In this document: in pieces, positions 53,708 through 58,034 of the stretch
Numbering within the stretch: the stretch's first letter is position 1
Layout of the letters: the number at the start of each line of letters is the position of its first letter
Assembly: GCF_030815255.1 (NCBI RefSeq)
Contig: NZ_JAUSWN010000019.1
Coordinates: forward strand, 1-58,034
Reading direction: 5' to 3'
DNA: 58,034 bases
Origin: Hathewaya limosa
GTDB lineage: Bacteria > Bacillota > Clostridia > Clostridiales > Clostridiaceae
Notes under the pieces: generated by a model
Seen by the model: only the letters and a program-made list of their open reading frames with translations
The model's database searches: none
What the model was told of the DNA's origin: nothing
Translations under genes and position numbers: made by a program

Positions 53708-54496
53708 CTAATTCACTCCTTGTATAATAGAAGTAAATTGTTCTGCTATCTCTTTATGTTCAGTAAAACCTGTAAATTCATTAAATATACTTTCTAATGA
53801 TCCTTCATGAGATTTTTCCTTAAGTTCTTCAAAAGTTCCATCTGCTGCTATTACACCATTATTTAAAAGTAATATCCTACTGCTTATTTTCTCAACCACA
53901 TCCATTATATGTGATGAATAAAATATTGTTTTCCCCTGTGCTGCTAAATTAGCTAATATCTCTTTTATTATCATTACACTATTTGCATCCAATCCACTTA
54001 AAGGTTCATCTAAAAATAATATATCTGGATCATGTATTAGACTTGCTATTAGTAATATTTTTTGTCTCATACCTTTAGAGTATGTTAAAATTCTAGAATT
54101 AAAAGCATTATCCATTCCTAATATTTTCATAAGTTGTCTACTTTTATATAATGCTGTATTATATTCTATACCATATAACTCTCCTACAAATGTAAGATAT
54201 TCTTTACCAGTTAAGCTGTCATATAACTCTGAGAGTTCAGGTACATATCCTATATGTTTTTTATATTCTCCATTTCCTTTTAAAATATCTTCACCAAAAA
54301 TTTCAACACTTCCTTTATAATCTCTTAAAAGTCCTAACATTATTTTAACTGTTGTACTTTTTCCTGCCCCATTAGGACCAATATATCCTATAATTTCCCC
54401 TTTATGAATATCTAGATTGATTCCTTTTAATACTTGTTTCGTACCAAAAATCATATAAAGATCTCGAATCTTTATTATTACATCCTCTTCCATCAT
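53708..54496 (-). CDS. ABC transporter ATP-binding protein (ABC-2 exporter)
   Basis: This 262-residue ATPase has Walker A GPNGAGKST, Q-loop GYVPELSELYDSLTGKEYL, signature YSKGMRQKILLIASL, Walker B ILFLDEPLSGLD and an H-loop YSSHIMD. The YSKGMRQ signature is typical of ABC-2 drug and peptide exporters (CcmA/NatA group). It is the first gene of a two-gene operon with the permease. The ATG at 54496 is 15 bases after a GGGGGA site. No resistance or regulator gene is adjacent. Confidence 0.85.
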   Translation of the reverse strand: MMEEDVIIKIRDLYMIFGTKQVLKGINLDIHKGEIIGYIGPNGAGKSTTVKIMLGLLRDYKGSVEIFGEDILKGNGEYKKHIGYVPELSELYDSLTGKEYLTFVGELYGIEYNTALYKSRQLMKILGMDNAFNSRILTYSKGMRQKILLIASLIHDPDILFLDEPLSGLDANSVMIIKEILANLAAQGKTIFYSSHIMDVVEKISSRILLLNNGVIAADGTFEELKEKSHEGSLESIFNEFTGFTEHKEIAEQFTSIIQGVN

Positions 54497-54615
54497 ATAT
54501 TTGTTCCCCCATTATTATTCTGTTAATTTTTTATGAATATTTTAACATTATATATTATTTCTGTCTACATTACTTTACATATAAGTTATTGAAATAATAT
54601 TGGCCATAAAATAAA

Positions 54616-54666
54616 AAATATATAGTAAGAATAAGAAAATTAACTTCTTACTCTTTCTATATATTT
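54616..54666 (-). terminator. Intrinsic terminator of the thiT-tenA operon
   Basis: AAATATATAG and CTATATATTT, with inner GTAAGAA/TTCTTAC pairing, form a stem followed on the minus strand by TTTTTTATTTT. Confidence 0.6.
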
Positions 54667-54709
54667 ATAACTTTATGTACATCATAACAAATAAACTTTA
54701 TACAATTAT

Positions 54710-55291
54710 TTATTTTATAAACTTTTTTATAGGTATTATTGCTATAAGTATTGTAGTTAATACTGCCTCTACTCCTGCACTAGATCCGTTATATATGATA
54801 GAGTATAACCAAACATTCATTCCTTTTGGAGCATATTGCCCGAAAAATAATACTCCAGATATTACAGAGGACAAAAGACTTAATCCTGTAGCAAATAAAC
54901 TTCCTAATATAATGTTATACTTTTTGTCTTTTCCAAAAGTTCCTGCTACCCCTAATGCCATTGTTCCTAAAATATAATCCAACAAAAATTGTAATGGATG
55001 TACTATAACTGCTCCATTTAACAACTTAAGTAATCCAAAAATTAAACCACCTGTAACTCCTGGTATATTTCCATATAATATTGAAAGAATCATTACAGGA
55101 AGCATAGAAAACAACGTTATTCCCCCGCCCTGAGGATATCTTATAAAGTGAATTAAATATAATACAAAAGATAGAGAACTAATTACCCCTATTTTTACTA
55201 TCATATTAGTTGTAAATTTATATTTTATTAAATTTATTATATAAATTCCTAATAATCCTATAGATATTATCAAACCAATAATATTAATCAT
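54710..55291 (-). CDS. thiT: ThiT thiamine transporter (ECF S component)
   Basis: This 193-residue, six-helix membrane protein is the thiamine-binding unit of an energy-coupling-factor transporter. The blocks IRYPQGGGITLFSMLPVMILSILYG and HPLQFLLDYILGTMALGVAGTFGK, and the aromatic FFGQYAPKGMNVWLYSIIYNGS, are family marks; the last contains the thiamine-pocket aromatic residues. It is downstream of tenA behind the same TPP riboswitch, 30 bases after tenA. GGGAG precedes the ATG. Shared ECF ATPases are not in the window. Confidence 0.9.
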   Translation of the reverse strand: MINIIGLIISIGLLGIYIINLIKYKFTTNMIVKIGVISSLSFVLYLIHFIRYPQGGGITLFSMLPVMILSILYGNIPGVTGGLIFGLLKLLNGAVIVHPLQFLLDYILGTMALGVAGTFGKDKKYNIILGSLFATGLSLLSSVISGVLFFGQYAPKGMNVWLYSIIYNGSSAGVEAVLTTILIAIIPIKKFIK

Positions 55292-55321
55292 CTTTTGTTC
55301 TCCCTAATTACTCTAAATGTC

Positions 55322-55978
55322 TTATTTATTATAAGCCATATCCCAAAATTGTTTTTCATATTTACTAGATGTTATAAAAATATTTAATAATTCTTTTTTT
55401 TCATCTTCAGTTATATCAGTGCAAATTTTATCTACATAATCTAACCATTCATTTGTGAAATCAGTAAACTCTTTTGATGCATATGAATCTATCCAAGGTT
55501 TATAAAAATTATTATCTAATTTTTCTTTATAAATTTTTTGAATATATTTTCCTATATAATTATAACTCCATGTACAAGGCAATGTAGCAATAGCGCATTT
55601 TCTTATATTTCCCTCTAATGATTTGGATAACATATAGCTTGTATAACTAGTATTAACTATGTTTGATTCCATCTTCTCAACTTGCCATGGTTCAAATCCA
55701 AAATTCTTTAAGTATTTAATATGCACTTCTGTCTCATCATTCATAGTTCCCTTTATGGAATTATAAAAAAATTTCATTTCTTCCATAGTTGAAGCCTTTA
55801 TAATTCCGACACAAAATGATTTAGAGTATTCTTTAAGATATAAATAATCTTGAATAAGATAGTATTGAAACTTTTCTCTTGGTAAACACCCTTCTGCTAA
55901 CTCTTTTATAAAGGGATGATTTAAATACTCCTCCCATATTTTTTCTGATTTTTGAAACAAATACTGTGTAAATTTCAT
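55322..55978 (-). CDS. tenA: Thiaminase II / aminopyrimidine aminohydrolase
   Basis: This 218-residue TenA-family enzyme hydrolyses formylaminopyrimidine to HMP for thiamine salvage. Motifs are FQYYLIQDYLYLKEYSKSFCVGIIKAS and LPCTWSYNYIGKYI, the latter giving the conserved Cys-x-Trp of TenA. Glu and Tyr of the active site fit EVHIKYLKNFG and the final block. I start at ATG 55978 (MKFTQYLF), with AAAGGTGA before it; the frame is open 12 codons further. It is the first gene after the TPP riboswitch and its terminator, followed by thiT. Confidence 0.9.
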   Translation of the reverse strand: MKFTQYLFQKSEKIWEEYLNHPFIKELAEGCLPREKFQYYLIQDYLYLKEYSKSFCVGIIKASTMEEMKFFYNSIKGTMNDETEVHIKYLKNFGFEPWQVEKMESNIVNTSYTSYMLSKSLEGNIRKCAIATLPCTWSYNYIGKYIQKIYKEKLDNNFYKPWIDSYASKEFTDFTNEWLDYVDKICTDITEDEKKELLNIFITSSKYEKQFWDMAYNK

Positions 55979-56044
55979 AATTACTTCACCTTTCTTTAAT
56001 ATCTGCTCCAACAATGAAAAAACTTATTTTAAAAAAATCTTAAA

Positions 56045-56083
56045 ATAAAAAAGTTATGTCCATTTAGGAACATAACTTTTAAT
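56045..56083 (-). terminator. Riboswitch terminator before tenA
   Basis: On the minus strand AAAAGTTATGTTCC and GGACATAACTTTTTT pair over about 13 bases and run into T residues. It lies between the TPP aptamer and tenA, so it is the off-switch. Confidence 0.8.
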
Positions 56084-56150
56084 TACACATAAAAATACTA
56101 ATAAAAATAAATTATATGAATATACAATTTCTCTTAGTATTATATTAATA

Positions 56151-56240
56151 AGCTTTCCTACGCTGGTATTATCCAAATCAGGTTAAAAGGGTTAATAGTT
56201 TTACTATCTCTCAGCCTAATGAAAATCGGCACCCCTAGCT
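56151..56240 (-). ncRNA. TPP riboswitch (THI element) of the tenA-thiT operon
   Basis: On the minus strand the aptamer has P1-type ends (AGCTAGGGG and CTTTCC...), then GGGGTGCC, GGCTGAGA and the core CCTGATTTGGATAATACCAG followed by GCGTAGGAAAG. These are the fixed features of the TPP riboswitch. When thiamine pyrophosphate binds, the terminator at 56045-56083 should form. The rest of 55979-56402 holds only AT-rich spacer and the tRNA promoter. Confidence 0.95.
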
Positions 56241-56334
56241 AGATATTTATTTATGTAGTTATTATAAAAGATTTAAAACATAAAATCTATATATTTTTTT
56301 ACCTTTTAAATCTTTTAATAAATTTTCTTTTTAT

Positions 56335-56363
56335 TTGACTTATTTTAATATATAGGTTATAAT
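56335..56363 (+). promoter_or_regulatory. Promoter of the first initiator tRNA
   Basis: TTGACT (56335-56340), 17 bases, TATAAT (56358-56363). The start site would be near 56370, about 33 bases before the tRNA. The downstream bases AATAATGA just before the tRNA recur before the second copy. Confidence 0.8.
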
Positions 56364-56402
56364 TAGTTCATAAGTTAGTTGGAACTATAAAGTTAATAAT
56401 GA

Positions 56403-56478
<76 letters not shown>

Positions 56479-56511
56479 AAAACCATACTATTAAAGTATG
56501 GTTTTTTTATT
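56479..56511 (+). terminator. Intrinsic terminator of initiator tRNA copy 1
   Basis: AAAACCATAC and GTATGGTTTT pair across TATTAAA and run into TTTTTTTATTTT. The stem begins directly after the CCA end. The same sequence follows copy 2. Confidence 0.9.
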
Positions 56512-56588
56512 TTGAATCCATATTAAATTTCCTTGAGTTTAAAATAAACTTAATTGTTCTTCTTTTTTATGTTCTAAAGATGATATAG

Positions 56589-57560
56589 TTATTCCAATTC
56601 TATTTCATTTAACATCTCATTCCCATATTCCTGTATTTCTCTACTTTTACATATGTATTTTAATAATGTTTTACTTTTAGTATGAGTTTCAAAAGAAGTG
56701 GTTTTTAATTTTATAGTTATAGTTTTTCCTTGCATATTTTCCTTTTCCAATGTATTTTCTATAAACTCAGCAAAATTTTCTATATACCATTTTAATTGTT
56801 GTTTATTTTTTGTATCTTTTTTTAAAGTTATTTCCCTTCCTATAGATTTTCTCTCTCTAAAAGTATTTACCTTTCTATTATCTATTCCACGTATTCTATC
56901 ATATATCTCCAATCCAGATTTTCCAAAGTAATTAATAATAAAATCTTTTGATAATGCATATAACTCTTCAATATTAAAAACACCTATATTATTAAGTTTT
57001 TTAACAGATTTTTTTCCAAGTCCATGAACCTTATTTATTGAAAGTGGAAAAAGTACTTTGGGTACCATTTCCTTCGTTATTACTTTAATACCATTTGGTT
57101 TATTCCAATCTGATGCAAGTTTTGCTAAAAATTTATTATAAGATATACCAATGGATAGTGTAAGTCCTAATTCTTTTAAAACATTTTCTTTTATAAGAAG
57201 GGCTATTTTAATGGGATCTTTATTTAAATGAGTTATATCCAAATAAGCTTCATCTATACTTACAGGTTCTACATAAGGAGTTACGGAATAAAATATATCA
57301 AATATTTTAGATGAAATTTCTTTATATCTATACATTCTAACAGGCAAAAAAATTGCCTTGGAGCATTTTGCTTTAGCTATATAGACAGGCATAGCACTCC
57401 TTATTCCATAAGCCCTTGCCTCATAAGAACAAGTTGCAACTACTCCTCTTTCACTAATTCCACCTACAATAACAGGCTTTCCTTTTAATTTGGGATTATC
57501 TTTTATTTCTACAGAAGCAAAAAATGCATCCATATCTACATGAAGTATTTTTCTTTCCAT
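56589..57560 (-). CDS. dinB: DNA polymerase IV (translesion, Y family)
   Basis: This 323-residue Y-family polymerase performs error-prone synthesis past lesions. The catalytic acids are in HVDMDAFFASVE (residue 8 and neighbours) and EPVSIDEAYLDIT. The helix-hairpin-helix motif VHGLGKKSVKKLNNIGV and the little-finger domain (residues 225-320, KVNTFRERKSIGREITLKKD) follow. It is about 25 residues shorter than E. coli DinB and has no clear C-terminal beta-clamp motif in the QLxxLF form, so its clamp contact may be weaker or elsewhere. The ATG is preceded by AAAGGT at short distance. It lies between two initiator tRNA genes. Confidence 0.9.
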   Translation of the reverse strand: MERKILHVDMDAFFASVEIKDNPKLKGKPVIVGGISERGVVATCSYEARAYGIRSAMPVYIAKAKCSKAIFLPVRMYRYKEISSKIFDIFYSVTPYVEPVSIDEAYLDITHLNKDPIKIALLIKENVLKELGLTLSIGISYNKFLAKLASDWNKPNGIKVITKEMVPKVLFPLSINKVHGLGKKSVKKLNNIGVFNIEELYALSKDFIINYFGKSGLEIYDRIRGIDNRKVNTFRERKSIGREITLKKDTKNKQQLKWYIENFAEFIENTLEKENMQGKTITIKLKTTSFETHTKSKTLLKYICKSREIQEYGNEMLNEIELE

Positions 57561-57621
57561 ACCTTTGGCAATCCTTTCTCTTAAATACTCTTTAAATATT
57601 ATTATATTCTCTATTTTAAAA

Positions 57622-57671
57622 AATGCTAAATATTTTTAATATCAGTATGAGTATTAAAAATATTTAGCATT
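57622..57671. repeat. 20-base perfect inverted repeat upstream of dinB
   Basis: AATGCTAAATATTTTTAATA (57622-57641) and its exact complement (57652-57671) flank a 10-base loop. On the minus strand it is followed by TTTTT, so it could terminate a minus-strand transcript before dinB. A second, weaker hairpin with arms ATTAAAGGA / TCCTTTAAT lies at 57678-57707. Nothing else is seen up to the tRNA promoter. Confidence 0.75.
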
Positions 57672-57738
57672 ACAATTATTAAAGGAGGTCTTTTGGCTTC
57701 CTTTAATTCATATCGAAATAATTATTTTTTAATTTTAC

Positions 57739-57767
57739 TTGACTTGAATCACTATATAGAGTATTAT
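57739..57767 (+). promoter_or_regulatory. Promoter of the second initiator tRNA
   Basis: TTGACT (57739-57744), 17 bases, TATTAT (57762-57767). Its -35 matches that of copy 1; the spacers differ. Confidence 0.75.
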
Positions 57768-57807
57768 AAATATATAAGTTGTTTGAAATTAATAATTTTA
57801 ATAATGA

Positions 57808-57883
<76 letters not shown>

Positions 57884-57917
57884 AAAACCATACTATTAAA
57901 GTATGGTTTTTTTATTT
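57884..57917 (+). terminator. Intrinsic terminator of initiator tRNA copy 2
   Basis: AAAACCATAC and GTATGGTTTT with loop TATTAAA and a run of T, identical to that of copy 1. Confidence 0.9.
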
Positions 57918-57942
57918 TTAATTATTGCAATTTTAAAATGGG

Positions 57943-57976
57943 GCTGTCGCACTAAAAAATAGTGCGACAGCTTTTT
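57943..57976 (+). terminator. Strong GC-rich hairpin with T-run, orphan at the right edge
   Basis: GCTGTCGCACTA and TAGTGCGACAGC are exact 12-base arms around five A, followed by TTTTT. No gene precedes it since the tRNA terminator at 57917, so it either backs up that one or belongs to a mobile element end. A second hairpin with arms ATAAATCT/AGATTTAT and ACTC/GAGT follows at 57986-58019. Confidence 0.6.
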
Positions 57977-58034
57977 GCGTAAAAAATAAATCTCCCACTC
58001 GAAAGAGTGAAAGATTTATAGTAAAATTAATATA

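Overview
The window is low-GC, dense chromosomal DNA from an anaerobic, spore-forming Firmicute, almost certainly Clostridium sensu stricto. The evidence is the very AT-rich composition, strong AGGAGG-type ribosome sites, short intergenic gaps closed by hairpin-plus-U terminators, a GerA/SpoVAF-type sporulation protein, two spore-coat-like SPOCS proteins, a D-lactate dehydrogenase with a Rex-like site, and clostridial metabolic genes. A C. novyi / C. botulinum group III relative is plausible, but that is inference. The left edge is the right end of an IS3-family insertion sequence.

Layout. 1-1.0 kb: IS3 end, then a TtcA-type tRNA thiolation ATPase with a possible relic membrane ORF open in the same frame just upstream. 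1.4-6.5 kb: a minus-strand run of SGNH hydrolase, DUF4358 lipoprotein, MBOAT acyltransferase, DHHW/AlgJ-like protein and a pseudouridine-kinase-like PfkB enzyme; the first four look like a surface-polysaccharide O-acylation system. 6.5-14.3 kb: a DEAD-box helicase with a long leader carrying a small ORF, a short-chain dehydrogenase coupled to an unrecognised protein with four PH-like repeats, and an orphan sensor kinase with about fourteen propeller motifs. 14.5-20.1 kb: a zinc-ribbon protein, a MarR regulator with a heterodimeric ABC exporter, and a secreted phytase-like phosphatase. 20.2-24.9 kb: bioY-bioB-bioD-bioA under a clear BirA operator, and an EamA transporter. 25-31 kb: ferritin-like and DUF1540 proteins, a GntP permease, catalase, and a HIRAN-domain protein. 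31.6-37.9 kb: a CydDC-like ABC pair divergent from metNIQ, which lies behind two complete SAM-I riboswitches in tandem.

38-51 kb: SpoVAF-like protein, Kef-type antiporter, aspartase, D-lactate dehydrogenase, small HMA-fold protein, VOC and MBL-fold proteins, a two-gene split permease, a flavodoxin-like reductase, and two SPOCS-like proteins. 51-58 kb: a DUF1002 secreted protein, an ABC-2 exporter, thiT and tenA behind a TPP riboswitch, and dinB flanked by two nearly identical initiator tRNA-Met genes, each with the same terminator.

Several cofactor and amino-acid circuits are readable directly: biotin (BirA operator overlapping the -35 box), methionine (two aptamer-terminator units) and thiamine (TPP aptamer and terminator). 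I did not find a clearly new defence or mobile system. The least explained parts are the PH-like repeat protein, the helicase leader ORF, the paired SPOCS-like proteins, the HIRAN protein and several perfect palindromes.
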